DNA of 64,000 bases, taken from NCBI GenBank assembly GCA_973895155.1, contig OZ316895.1, positions 6,634,001 to 6,698,000 on the forward strand, given 5' to 3'. Below the pieces are notes generated by a model, which did not search any database, had not been told where the DNA came from, and saw only the letters and a list, made by a program, of their open reading frames with translations. Position 1 is the first letter of the stretch; each line of letters begins with the position of its first letter. Below, one piece after another: positions 47,556 to 58,296 of the stretch. The stretch comes from Marsupella aquatica. Its lineage: Eukaryota; Marchantiophyta. Made by a program: the position numbers and the translations under genes.

Positions 47556-50083
47556 GACGCTTCCAAAATAATAGTCGGCATGAGATCAGATTAATTTGTA
47601 TTGTCGTTCTAGAAACGATTTGTAAACTCCTTATATACTGGTTATCATATATAAAGGATCTTAGAGATTTATTTCTCTATTGTTATTATTCGCGTGAGCA
47701 TGTGTCTTGGTCCCGTCAAGTTGGATTGGTTAAAATGTGATGTTGCAGTCATTTTCAGGGTTTCACGCACAGCCACGCGTCCTGTCGCCCCCTTTTTATT
47801 AAAATAATAATATTTAGTGATTTTCGGAATTTCCAAAGTTCGGTTTTCTTAAATTGGGGTTCTGAGCTTCAGAATATCATAATGAAAAATCAAGTGAAGT
47901 TTTAAAGGAGTTTAGTTGGCCTTGACATTGATGCTACTGTTGAAGTGGCTCCTGATATTGGTGAACCAGGTGAAGAGCCAGCTCAACCCTCTTCTCTTGG
48001 GGCTGTACAATGTCTTGCAAGGATGAGACACATGGGACAGATTGTAAGAGAGTGAAAAAAATGTTAGTTTGTAGCTTATGTGAGACAACATCTGCTATTC
48101 ATAGTTGATTAAAGTGAATCAAAGAGATCTGACTTGTTTGCTCAATGTGTTTCAAGCATACCCCAAACTGCAAATGTGAGGAGGAGTTATAAATTTCTGA
48201 AGTTTGCTCAATATTTGAGTAGTATATGAAAGGAGTTATAAGTTTCTGAAGTTTTCTCAATGCTTGAATGAGTAGTAAGTTTTGTAAATTGTAATCAAAT
48301 ATTGTGCACATTTTGAACTTTTTTTATAAGCAAATTTTAACTATTGTCCATTCTTTGTTTTTAACTTTAAGTATGTGTGACACTATTTGACTTGTGACCA
48401 CAATTAGTGTCATACTATATTAGTGTCACACACCCTAATTATCGTCACTTACCTCAAATATAACCTCACAGTAATTAGAGTGTGTGAGACTAAATACTGT
48501 AAAGAGTGTAGCATGTGGGCAGCCCTATGTTTACCAGCCCTCCAACTGACTCACGTCCAAATGTAAGTGAGACAACCATGCCTCAAAATAAGCCCCTTCC
48601 TTGCCATGACGGCAAAAAATTAGGAGTTACAAGGGCAAGGGCCGGAAAAATTCTGGTGCTTGAGATGCCGACCTCAAACTCCAACACAAAAAAGGCAAAA
48701 GGCAACACATGTCATGAAACTCTGCCATTGCAAGCTTGCTTTGCCATGCCCAAGGCAGCAGATACTCTTGTCAAACTATATATCTTTCCCCCCTAATGCT
48801 CACGAATGCTGAAGGCCATATTGTTGAGGACCCTTCACATCATACGAGTTGACACTAAACCCCTAACCCTTGGCCCTATCCCCACAGGACTCAACATAAT
48901 TAAAGTCAGTAAAACTCCACCACTATAGTCTGTTGAAGCTAATACAGTCTTTTACACAGTCAGGGCATGCAAACAATCTGCTTCCCACGAGGGCGGATGC
49001 AGAAAGTTTTAGAACATTGGAACACTTTGGAAAAAAACACTTTGACATCAGGAGGAGCATCAGATCAGGATTGGAAGAAGAATGTCAAAAGATCTCATTA
49101 TTGGATGAATGGAGGTCAAACTAAGTTGAATGAACAGATGGGGGAAGCACATACGGAAGGAATGCGACCATCAAGTGAAAGGCAACCACAATCACTGGTC
49201 TGATGGCTTTGACAAATTGCAGCAACTCAGAGTGAGTGGGGCAGAAGCAAGGTGGGTAAAGGCCAGGCAGGCAAGAGGAACATTAATCGCCACAAAGAGC
49301 AGGACCATGAATGCTTTTGGGAGGATTATTTTGCTGACACAGTATTTATGAGAGGCACTTCAGAACGAGATATAGAATGGAAAAGTCATTGTTTTTTGAG
49401 CTCTATCATGATGCAATTTACATTGAACACCAGGCTGCAAGCAATATTGTTAGGATGAAATTCCATCCAAAACTAGATGCAGCAAGGCTGGGTTCTTGGG
49501 TTATCTTTGATGTAGAAAAAATGACAGCAGCTTTTTGTCTCGCTTAGTTTACATACACTGTTATTGGGAGTTTCAGTTGATGCCTTGGATGAGTGTGTAA
49601 GGTCTTGAGAGAGCACAACCAATGAAATCATCAAAGCCTGTACAGTTTTGTGCTGCCATTTGGATTGTATTGGCAGAGCAATATCTCACGCAAATAACAA
49701 AGGATGACATCCATGGAGGAGAAATTTTGTATCAATGAAGCTTGGGGACTCCCAAGTCTGTTCACTTCCCTTGATATACTGTATGCGTCATGAGTGGAAG
49801 GACTATTCACTGAAACAAAGATTAGCAAGGGGGTAAGTTTTGTCTTGAAGTCAATTGCAGATCAATCTCTTTGGATGTAGCATGCATACTTTGGCTTGAG
49901 CCTAGGTTGTAACAATGATGTGAATGTCTTGGGTCATTCTCCCTTTGTCAACAATTTCCTTAAAAAAGCAAATGTGATTCAGTTGGGTTCACTGCTGGAT
50001 TGCGGGATTCAACCAATATAGCTATTGACTTAGGAAGTACATGACCTTAAAGTCATTTGTATATCATTTAAGGGTCCGCCCTT
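47556..50083. other. Intergenic region up to the assembly gap
   Basis: No supported gene. The last palindrome-like variants are near 47690 and 47764; the element probably ends soon after. Open frames at 48930-49460 (including HECFWEDYFADTVFMRGTS) overlap in shifting frames and may be a decayed transposon gene of unknown type; I do not identify it. Confidence 0.45.
48368..48512. repeat. AT-rich MITE-like element, family member 3
   Basis: Rich in AGTGTCA and GTGTGAC words and ending AATACTGTAAAGAGTGTAG, which is the reverse complement of the start of the element at 24364. The two are therefore inverted copies of one family end. Confidence 0.6.
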
Positions 50084-50183
50084 NNNNNNNNNNNNNNNNN
50101 NNNNNNNNNNNNNNNNNNNNNNNNNNNNNNNNNNNNNNNNNNNNNNNNNNNNNNNNNNNNNNNNNNNNNNNNNNNNNNNNNNN
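50084..50183. other. Assembly gap, 100 N
   Basis: One hundred consecutive undetermined bases, a conventional placeholder length, so the true distance is unknown. Flanking sequence on both sides is intergenic. Confidence 0.99.
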
Positions 50184-52670
50184 GGCTTGACAACATTAAT
50201 AATGGGGTGGGTCAAGCTCTGCATACTATGAGTGAACTCGAAAACTTTGATTAACTTTTTAGACATCAGAACAATTTTTTAATATAAAAGTTACATCTTT
50301 GGATTCTTTGAATTGAGAGGTACAACAGTTTAGCGCATAGTCAGACTAAAATGCAACTTAATTAAGATGGTCAATTGGATATAAAGCCAATGTAAGAACT
50401 TAAAAACTTTCTGTATAAAAAGTGGCGTTGCATACCAGGGCAAGGTGTATATTTGGTAGACAATCAATGCTCTCAAAACTACAAAGCCAAACTCATGAAA
50501 ATCCTCACAAATAGTATAAAATCCTGTCTATGTGGTATTGTGTGCCAAATAGCAAGAAAAACAAGGAATTTAGCTAGAGTGCTCTTTTGAACAGTTATTT
50601 TTGTTTTTTCAATTGAAACAAGACTTTAATTAGCTCAGACAAGTTTTGTTTTGAGCAGTGAAAGTGGCATATTAGGTGCGACAAAGTGTAGGTGCATTTA
50701 AATGGTTTTGGCTACTTAGTAAGTTATCAATGGGAGTATAGGATTGTTTAATTGCAAAATAAAAATGTCATCAAGTGATTGGTGTCATAAAACTTTACAT
50801 AAAGTGACTCAGGGGGGTCATAAATGACCCAACCATTGCACTTAATGTATTGCCCTCCATCTAATGACCCCCTTCCCCCCACCCCCGAGCTAGCCTTGCC
50901 AAAATGGACACAAAGATGATAAAAATATTGAATCCTAATTTTTATTCCAACATGTCTGAAAATCAGGAAGAGAAACATCATGAAGGGCATTAAGGTTGTG
51001 AATTGCCATCGACATCTTGTGTCTTGTTTGACTGGAGAAGTCATTGTATGTCATTGAAGAGTGATTCCAATTTTGATTTCAGGTCATGTCTATTTAAAGA
51101 AGGTCCATTTTCCTGTGAGACAAGTTCCTTTTTTTTTTGGTCTTGCACTGAAATGAGGAAGAACACTTAGTAGACTCTCCCCATCCAATAGTGACACTTT
51201 CTTTGTAGGGAAGTCAACCCATTTCAAAGTCCCCATCTCAAAGTCCAATAGGGACCCACACCGCGAGGAAGAGAGGATTAAATCAGGGCCACAAAGTGGA
51301 CAACCAGGGGCCGAGTAGATAATCAGAACTCCATCCACTACCAACAATAACCCATCCCACCCACACACATGGGGTCTTTGTAACTACAAATCAAAATATG
51401 ACATATATGGTGTACTACATCCCTCCATACCATGATATTCCTCATTATTGTCTTTAAACCAATGAGTGCACACCTCATATTACCATATTTTGATGTGTGA
51501 TTACTGCAAGGCACACACATGACAAGACACATGATTGACCCTCCACACCCTGTGTATGGAGGGAGGGGGGGGGGGGGGGGATTGAACCTGGGATCTGTCA
51601 GTTCCAGGGTAACCCCCTAGCCAGCTGACCAAAGCCAGGTGGTTGACAAGTTTCCTTCAATCCCTCTTCACCCTGCTGGACCCTGTTGTTGCCGAGCAAC
51701 AAGGATCATAGGGAGGCTGTTTGCTTTGTCATGATACAAGTCTGGGCTTAATCTAAATAAAGGTTTCATGACTTTACTGAATGATTAGCAACAGGTCTCC
51801 ACCTGTTATATTGTTTTTGGCCAAAACTACAGCGGGGTAGTGGTTTTGGGCACGCATAACCAAAGGGGGAGGAGTGCACTTTGAGAGGGCTCGTTGCGAG
51901 TAGGCCTGCAGTGTGCAAAGAATTAAAAGCCTGGTGTATTGCACATTTTAGTTTACGTCCCACACCGCAAAGTCTTGGCCTGACTAAAAGCCCGCATCTT
52001 TTAACGTTTGTGAGACACCCTAGTAAACTAGGAAATACAGGTTGGGGACCCACTCCACCTGAACCTGTGGCGTTTTTGGGCTAGAGCTTTTGTAGCTCTG
52101 ACAACAATAAATCCTATCAAGGACTTGTGGGTCCATATTTCATGCAAGTCACTCCAAATAAGAATGGACCAAGGGGCCGGAAGGGGGGGCAGAAGACAGA
52201 CCTACAAGAGAAGTGGTATAAACTTTGGGATAAAAATGTGCTCTACATAAGCAAAATTGGGCCCCACTTCATTCCATGTAAAGATCTGCAACAGGTTAGA
52301 TTTAAAATGCCCCCAACCGTTTGTAAAGTAAACAACAAAAGTTTTTACCCCAATTGATGGTCACGATCATATCTTGAAGACAAAAAAACAGTGAAAACTG
52401 CCACCAACTTCTTGTAAAGCCACCTTTACTTTGGGAACCTCTCGTGCCTTCTTGTTAAGCCACCCTTACTTTTGGCAACCTCTTTTGCCAATTTGCACTG
52501 ACTACTTTCTGTGATGTTTGTGAATACCTCACATCAGACTATGCCGATAAAATTCCTGTCTAAACGTTCTAGGTAGATTGGCTGTTGGACTGAACCCCGC
52601 CAACAAAGAAGTCTTGATCTGAGACCGAGGTGCATAGAGCTAATCAACAAAGACTACTGGACTCATTTCA
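50184..52670. other. Intergenic region upstream of the terpene synthase
   Basis: No supported gene. It holds a tRNA-like sequence beside a G-run near 51.56 kb and an inverted pair resembling a MITE at about 51380-51505 (CAAATCAAAATATG against CATATTTTGATGTG), related to the element at 55720-55832. Confidence 0.5.
51560..51640 (-). repeat. tRNA-like pol III promoter, probable SINE head
   Basis: On the minus strand the stretch reads CTGGCTTTGGTCAGCTGGCT (A-box-like) and about 30 bases later GGTTCAATCCC (canonical B box), followed by a long C-run. The cloverleaf stems do not pair well, so a tRNA-derived SINE or degenerate tRNA gene is more likely than a functional tRNA. The homopolymer (G on plus, 51553-51571) may be unreliable in length. 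Confidence 0.5.
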
Positions 52671-52671
52671 A

Positions 52672-52684
52672 TCACCTATATAAT
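52672..52684 (+). promoter_or_regulatory. TATA-box candidate for the terpene synthase gene
   Basis: CTATATAATAAA lies about 520 bp before the start codon. A transcription start some 30 bases on would leave a ~490-bp leader, which could contain an intron from the GTAAGT near 53070. This is position-based inference. Confidence 0.4.
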
Positions 52685-53198
52685 AAATTGAGCTCAGAGC
52701 TAGAAGCACTCTGAATGTCTTTCACCACTCTTGAGTCTGTGAAGCTTGTTGGTGTCTCCATTCACAGACTTAAGTTCCTGTACTTTGCTTTGAATTTCTG
52801 TAAGAACATTTTTCATCTTTACGTCTCCTAGCTTGACCAGTGTGCATTCCAGACAGTCCACCCTTGGCGTCACTGTTTGCCATTTGACGAAAAAATTCCC
52901 CGATATCCACTGCTGCCAGTCAATCGTTCCACCTTGTCACATGTGCTGTTCAGCATTCAGATTTGCGATCTTCACTTCTCTTCCGCGCTTCCAAGTCTCA
53001 TAAACTTCTCATGCCTCTTCGTCCAGGGTTTATTCAGAGGACGCCTGGTCTGGACAGCATTTCATTTGTAAGTATATTGGCCTCATATATGGTTTGGTAA
53101 CCTGCTTTGTGTCCAGACAAACTCATAAACGGTAAATAAAGCAGGTTGAATCGCTTCCATCGAGAAGTTGGTCCTACGTCTCTGCTTGCACAAGAAGG

Positions 53199-55100
53199 AT
53201 GGCACCGGTGGAAGGTCCTCGCAGTGGCGACTCTGATAAGTCCGGCCCAATACATTCCACAGAAGCCTCAAAGGTTGAGCTGTGGAGTGAGAAAGACAGG
53301 CAGCAGCAACTACTTCATTTTAAGCCTCAGTTTACGATCCCGTACCCTGTCGGCATCAACACCTATGCGGCCAAGGCTAGCAAGGACACACACGACTGGC
53401 TGCTTGAGCACGGCATACGTGAAGTCCTTTCTCCTGAAATCTTCGCCAAGTTTTTGGAGTGGAACTTCCCGGAGCTGCCGAGCAGGATCTATGTCGACCA
53501 TGGGCCGAACCTCCTTGACTGGGCTTGCAAGTTCTTCACCTGGCTGTTTGTCCTTGACTATCAGATGGACGAAACAGCCCTCGGGATGAAACGTGGGTCT
53601 TCGGTGCCGGTGTTTCTCGAACTGCATCTCGTGCTTTTGTGGAACTTCCCCGATGAACCAGTTCTGCACGAAAACCTGATGAGGTTTCTCGATGAGTTTC
53701 CGAATTCTGAGCTTCGGGAGAAGAATCGGGACTTCATCAACAATACCTTAAAGAAGGCAAAGACGTTCCCCGTCAACACAGGTTGGTTGTCAAACTACAT
53801 CTTAACGTCGAGAAACTATCAAGTTTTAGCGAAACGTCACCATCTAAGCGAACTTTCCGTGTCAGTTACTCCCTTGAGAATTAGCTAGCATGACTACACC
53901 AGTGTTTGGATCCCCATGAACTTAATTCCTAATCGTTGAATGAGATACGGATGGCAGTGTATGATGGACAGCTGGAGCCAATAGCATCGGCCTTACGCGA
54001 CTTATGGACTAGCTCTGTGAGGACGATGCCACAAGAATTCAACCTCCGATTAGCACAGACGATCCAAGGATACTTTCTTGGCAATCTTGATGAGGCGAGA
54101 AATCGAGAAGATGGAACTATTCCTTCACTCGATGATTATACGGACATCCGTAGAAAGACGGGCGCTGTCGAACCTACGATTGTAAGTGGTCTTCGTGCGT
54201 GACGATTACTTTGTCCAAGCTGGAAACCCTTCTGTGACTTCGTCTGACATGTAAAATGACCTCACTCATAAAGATCTGGAGCATTTTAAGTAAGTGAAAC
54301 CACATAAGTAATTGTAGATTAAGAGCTTGAATGATTTCTCTTCAACAGAGATAAATGGCTTCATTTCTCCATACACCCTGCAGACGACTTGAGAGAAGAA
54401 CTGTAAATTATGTTTTTAAGAGATTCTATCATTTTGATTTCAGGTAATTATCGACCTTTTCGAGGACCAGTATATGCCCAGCTATTTGTTCAAAAGTCCT
54501 TCAATGCAGCAGTTGATGGACGCAACCAACGACGTCGTTTGTTGGCATAATGATATATGGTCATTCAAACAGGTGTGCATCAGTTATAATAAAATACACA
54601 TCCAGATGATTTGGCAATTTCTAATATCCTTCACCTAATCAACGTGGACACCACACATGTAAAACTCAATTAGTTTAATTCCGGCGCCGACTGCAACGAG
54701 CTCATATGCTCTTGTATTTTTAATTTGAGCAAGTACGCACGAGCGGAATGTTTATTTGGTTCCATGGAAAACTTTACCCAGTTGAGGCTCAGTGTAGCCG
54801 TGGTGGTACCATGGACACAATATGACGATGTGGTTACTGCAGGAATTGCCAAGAGGAGATATCCACAATTTGGTCATTTTAATCAGCCTCGAACGTAAGT
54901 ACAGTACCTACCAAGAGTGTGCAATCGTTGCCGAGAAGATGCTTTACGATAGGATCACCGATATTGAGAAAGCAGCTGCAGATCTGCTGGCCATCGCTCC
55001 TCCAGCTTATGAGAATGTCGTGCGGAGGTACATTAAGACATGCAGGTATTGGGTTTCAGGCACGGAAGCTTTTCACAAGACATGTGCTCGTTATCAGTGA
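53199..55100 (+). CDS. Microbial-type terpene synthase-like protein (MTPSL), four exons
   Basis: Exons: 53199 to about 53771-53781 (donor uncertain), about 53951-54181, 54444-54572 and 54843-55100, totalling roughly 400 residues, the usual MTPSL length. Start ATG 53199; no plastid signal is apparent, so it is likely cytosolic. Exon 1 carries the Asp-rich metal site as LDYQMDE (residues 119-125), a variant of DDxxD/DDxxxD. Exon 3 ends NDIWSFKQ and exon 4 adds E, forming the NDxxSxxxE metal triad across a phase-0 intron. WVSGTEAFHKTCARY near the C-terminus matches the RY-type closing segment. The enzyme ionises a prenyl diphosphate with Mg2+ and makes a mono- or sesquiterpene; the product cannot be predicted. 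Frames are intact, so it is probably active. The family is found in non-seed land plants and resembles bacterial and fungal enzymes. Confidence 0.88.
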
Positions 55101-55222
55101 TTTCCCGATACCTAACCTCACTGCTGCCGAAGTATTGATCGGTCTAAGATTCTTAGTCAGTTCCATCCATCTTCGATCAATCCATTGTCCTGATAACGTT
55201 TCCCTAGAAAAGAAGACCCTAC

Positions 55223-55278
55223 GTACGGATACGACATGAAGCTAGTCTGCAGAATGATGCTTCAGGTCGTATCCGTAC
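55223..55278 (+). terminator. Strong hairpin after the terpene synthase gene
   Basis: Arms 55223-55242 (GTACGGATACGACATGAAGC) and 55259-55278 pair at 19 of 20 positions around a 16-base loop, about 120 bp after the stop codon. It probably falls in the 3' UTR or at the gene end. A role in 3' end formation or small-RNA production is possible but unproven. Confidence 0.6.
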
Positions 55279-55719
55279 ATACGACCTGAGTATATGTACT
55301 GAGTGAACAAGGTGAAAGCATGGTGGTGGGATCCTAGAACTCAGTCTGTATCGGAGGGTAGGGTAATGTGATTGAGAAATATATGATTCTATTCGCAAGT
55401 ACGTACAATGATGGGACGACATGATGAGAAATAAAGTGCAGATGGTCAATGGCTAAATTTCGCTTTACCATGACGGACCCTGCATATCGAGACCTGTCTG
55501 TGGGCGATCCAAAGTTAAGAGACGGGAGTAGAGTCTCGAATTCTCGTAGCGAGATGTAATTCATATTCATGGGCTATGCTGATTTATTCATATACCTCCT
55601 CAGAGTATATGTTAATGCTGTACGTTAACTGGTTAGAGTTCAGCTCCAGTTGTCTCGAAGTATAGCAACTTATTATCCGTTCATCATGATCTAGAAATGG
55701 ATCATCTTTGTATCATGCT

Positions 55720-55832
55720 GGTAATCACACATCAAAATGTGATTACATTGATTGAAAGAAAAAAACTAGTATTATCATTGTATGTAAGGGTGTCATACAT
55801 AGTATATGTCATATTTTGATGTGCAAATTACC
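55720..55832. mobile_element. 113-bp MITE-like element
   Basis: It begins GGTAATCACACATCAAAATG and ends with the approximate inverse TTTTGATGTGCAAATTACC. The flanks share GATC-ATCTTTGTAT (about 55699 and 55836). The related pair at 51380-51505 supports a family. Confidence 0.6.
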
Positions 55833-57192
55833 GAGATCCATCTTTGTATGCGTGTACCCAGATTCTTAAAGTATAATATATTGACGTTATGACAATATAA
55901 AGTACTCGATCTCTTCATTGCTGTTGTCCCATGTCGGCATTATTTCGCTTCTCTTGCTCCTTCTCGAGTACATCCACATCCGAGTAATCCAGCTACCCAA
56001 AACATCCGAGCAATTGCACAAACTGTACACCACAAGAGAATTCATTCTGCGTCTCCTCGGATCTTGGCATTTGCTGGCTTCACCCCGGGCGCTTCAAGGG
56101 CTGTCTCCATTGACATTCGAATATAGAGTCCACAAACTCCATGAGGAAAGACCCGTGCAAAAGCTTCCAAAGGAAACTATAAAGAATGATAATAACATCA
56201 TGATGACTTTTTAGTTGCCACTCCATTTCCCCCGCCATGAAAATCCCAACAAAAGATATTGCTCAATTTGTTTCTTTACTCCGATAAAATGGAATTCTTT
56301 CAATTGTAATATTTGGGAAAGACACTTGTTTTCTATGACAACCCATCGGGCAACCGATAGACTATGAAAAAACCAAAAGTATGCTAGTTTGGAGTAAGGG
56401 AAGGGTTATGAGTCCCTTGATTTATAAGGAGACTAACCTGATGCCCGTGCTTCTTAGAAGATGTGGAGGTGAGATCAGGGGCAAGACAATGATGTTGAGG
56501 TGAGGCAAATTAAGATGTGAAGGGGAGGCAAGAAAATGCACAGTACGTAAAAACAAATGCAAGTGATGCAAGGAATATGGGGAGTGCAAATAAATGCATA
56601 TCAGGCAAGGAAGCTCTTAAGGCACCCTATGTGTCACTATGGTTACATTCCACTAGGTGAGGCACGGAAGTTTTTCCATCTAGCTTGTCCCCTCTCCTTT
56701 TCATCCTCTATGCTTCGCCACACACCCATTTCTCTCATTTTGCTCTGACTTGCTCCCTCCCTCTCCCCAACCTCTTCTTCCGCTCAATGCAATTTTAAAA
56801 AAGGGAAAAGAAATGGAGAAAAATCAAAATCAACCCAAAGGAAAAAGAAAATTCTACCTCTTGCTAGCAAAAAGTAAAAAAAAATATTTCATGGCAATTT
56901 ATTCTCATTCTAGGAGCTATATGCCATGAAGTAAAAGCTTTCAGACCAACTTACTTCTCATCTATGGGCTATCTGTCATGTAGAGTACTTTGTAGAGTGC
57001 TAAATTGATATTGGCAATAGGTATGTTTCGTGTACCTACTTACCTCAAAATCAAGTAGATGCCTTGGGCATGCCCCTTTTGAGTCAATCCAAAGATGACA
57101 AAAACATACCATTGATAGTGACTTGTTCCCTGACTCCCTTTTCAATTTGTAAGCAGAGGATTGCATGGGGACATTTTGGCGGGACATATTAA

Positions 57193-58296
57193 ATGGTGAT
57201 TGATAAGGACCAAGTAAAGTGGGTTAACAATCTGAGGGTTGCCTTACACAACATTGGTGGCAGTTACTTTCCAGTTTTTTCGTGTCTTCAAAATGCAATC
57301 AGGGCAATCCATTGGGGAGACTCTACTAGGGAAACGATTCAATTGTTATGTGAAGAGATACAAGGAGGCCTTGGCAATTAAATCTGATTCAGGTGCATGG
57401 GTGACCTTGGGAGAGCTTCGTGTGAGAATCACATTGGAGGATAAGCTTGAAAATATCTGCCCTCATTTTGATTGTATGCATGCTCTATATGGATCTGAGC
57501 ATGCCAATGTTCAACCTCCAAGCACAGGAACAACAGTCTTACCAGAAGTGCCTGAACTTTACATCCACCCATCCGATGATGAGGATGAAACTGCCAAAAA
57601 TGATGAGCATATAGGTACGTTTACTGTCCAAGAATGTTGCTGTTTGGGGTATTTCTTGATGAGCATGAAGTGTGTCATTTACAATTTCTTAAAAATGGAC
57701 ACCTTAATTTGTTGTGCAGATTGAATTGATGAATGCAGAAGAGCCTGATTCCGAATTTGATTTCACATTGGCTTTTGAGGTTGAGTCTGAGGATTTGCAC
57801 TCACGGCCAGAACCGGACATTAGCCAGGCCACTGAAGAGGCTCACCCAGCTGCCTCTGAGCCATGCCAATCAGAGCAAACCACTCAACAGCCAGCTGTAG
57901 TGCCCCGGGGTAGTGCCAACAGCCAATTCAGAAATTCCAGGGTCGGATGGTGGTCTTGTTCCAAATCCCACTGCACAATAGAACACTTATGCCTAAAGGA
58001 GACCAGGTAAGAGGCCTGCCAATTTGCAAGCAACTACAAGGCCTAATTTGGCTGAATTATATGCAGACAAGATTGCAGAGAAGAACTCATATCGGCAACA
58101 TATGATTAAAGTGAAGGATAAGTGGAGAACTGAAGAACTTGCTAATAGGCGAGAGGCCAAGGAGATTGTAGCACTTCAGACACTGAAGAGAGATTGCATC
58201 CAAAGAAGAGCAGACAAGAAATGGGCTAGAGCGGACCATATATGTACACCAATTGGCTATGCTGCAAATGCAACAGTCAGGCCAATTTCATGTTAA
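57193..58296 (+). pseudogene. PIF/Harbinger-associated Myb-like protein, decayed
   Basis: ATG 57193 starts KDQVKWVNNLRVALHNIGG, a Myb/SANT-like first half. After a frame change near 57280 it reads FNCYVKRYKEALAIKSDSGAW and LEDKLENICPHFDCMHALYG, the block ending this class of Harbinger Myb-like proteins. A GTACGT donor at about 57614 and a TTGTGCAG acceptor at 57720 lead to an acidic second exon (EEPDSEFDFTLAFEVESED). A third segment with another frame change reads LAELYADKIAEKNSYRQHM, a C-terminal helix. In PIF/Harbinger elements this protein binds DNA and carries the transposase into the nucleus. The partner transposase lies at 60629-61634 on the other strand. Confidence 0.7.

Larger units (their letters stand above)
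37825..47790. repeat. Dispersed CGCG palindrome in introns and flanks
   Basis: Variants of the 20-bp palindrome TCACGCGACCGGTCGCGTGA lie at about 37825, 39021 (intron), 40374 and 40412 (intron), 42227 (intron), 45011 (intron), 46028 (between exons), 46820 (intron) and 47764. Each is single or paired, not in tandem, and most lie in an intron or spacer of the exon chain. The same palindrome forms the core of satellite arrays 1 and 2. The introns at 41769-41868 and near 44034-44188 lack it. Confidence 0.85.
55101..57192. other. Intergenic region with a small MITE
   Basis: No supported gene. Contains the hairpin at 55223 and the MITE-like element at 55720. A Leu-rich open frame at 55918-56214 lacks support. 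Confidence 0.5.
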
